6,830 nucleotides of DNA from Pseudomonadota bacterium (GTDB taxonomy: Bacteria > Pseudomonadota > Alphaproteobacteria > Rhodobacterales > Rhodobacteraceae). Below are positions 6,768-6,830 of the stretch, piece after piece. The stretch covers positions 1 through 6,830 of the forward strand of contig JAQBUS010000055.1 of NCBI GenBank assembly GCA_027623875.1, written 5' to 3'. A program made the translations under genes and the position numbers. Each line of letters opens with the position of its first letter. Position 1 is the first letter of the stretch. The notes beneath the pieces were generated by a model. That model saw only the letters and a list, made by a program, of their open reading frames with translations. It had not been told where the DNA came from and did not search any database.

Positions 6768-6830
6768 ATGAAAAAGTTATTAATCGCTACTACAGCGTTA
6801 GGTTTCATGGCCGGCGCGACGATAGCTGAG
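6768..6830 (+). CDS. Exported protein, N-terminal signal peptide only (probable ABC transporter substrate-binding protein; truncated)
   Basis: Only the first 21 codons are in the window. They read M-K-K followed by a hydrophobic core (LLIATTALGFMAGA) and TIAE, which is a textbook Sec signal peptide. Cleavage is likely after A20 (T-I-A before E). A strong Shine-Dalgarno supports the start. Signal peptides of this form are common on periplasmic binding proteins of ABC transporters in alphaproteobacteria, and divergent transport genes often accompany aromatic-acid catabolic operons. A branched-chain-amino-acid-type binding protein for an aromatic acid is therefore the leading guess. Nothing of the mature protein is visible, so any periplasmic protein would fit. 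That it is exported is well supported, but its specific function is not. Confidence 0.7.
   Translation, partial: MKKLLIATTALGFMAGATIAE

Noticed and set aside
1..6830. Mobile elements, CRISPR arrays, tRNA or rRNA genes
   Set aside because: I saw no transposase, no regularly spaced repeats, no tRNA-like cloverleaf and no rRNA sequence. Nearly all the DNA is accounted for by the operon.

Overview
The window looks like part of the chromosome of an alphaproteobacterium, plausibly a marine Rhodobacterales-type organism. The DNA is visibly AT-rich. The basis is the style of the proteins: a fused flavin monooxygenase/old-yellow-enzyme, a MarR regulator, an enoyl-CoA hydratase, an acyl-CoA dehydrogenase and a benzoate-type CoA ligase side by side. 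The export signal at the right end also has a typical alphaproteobacterial form. No ribosomal or other taxonomic marker is present, so this placement is an inference.

Nearly all of the window (1-6337) is one tightly packed operon on the minus strand, transcribed from right to left. In order of transcription it holds a 2-aminobenzoyl-CoA monooxygenase/reductase-type fusion protein (4040-6337), a short-chain dehydrogenase (3300-4043), a MarR-family regulator (2830-3303), an enoyl-CoA hydratase/isomerase (2027-2833), an acyl-CoA dehydrogenase (864-2027) and the N-terminal 287 codons of a benzoate/2-aminobenzoate-type CoA ligase (1-861, cut by the window edge). Three junctions are 4-nt ATGA overlaps, one is a 1-nt TGATG overlap, and the last is a 2-nt gap. 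The genes are therefore almost certainly co-transcribed and translationally coupled.

Together the genes encode an aerobic, CoA-dependent ('hybrid') route for an ortho-substituted benzoate, most likely 2-aminobenzoate (anthranilate). The ligase makes the CoA thioester. The fusion protein hydroxylates and then reduces the ring, giving a non-aromatic cyclohexene-type CoA ester without a ring-cleaving dioxygenase. The dehydrogenase, hydratase and SDR would then carry out beta-oxidation-like steps. Salicylate or another 2-substituted benzoate remains possible as substrate.

The AT-rich stretch 6338-6767 separates this operon from a gene reading the other way. It holds a plausible minus-strand promoter (TTGAAG, 17 bp, TATGTT) with a near-perfect 16-bp palindrome between its -35 and -10 boxes, which is a good candidate operator for the operon's own MarR protein. 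It also holds a second inverted repeat, a perfect 10-bp-arm hairpin and a short direct repeat nearer the divergent gene. At 6768 a plus-strand gene begins with a clear Shine-Dalgarno and a Sec signal peptide, and only 21 codons are in the window. It is probably a periplasmic binding protein, and therefore possibly the uptake system for the same substrate.
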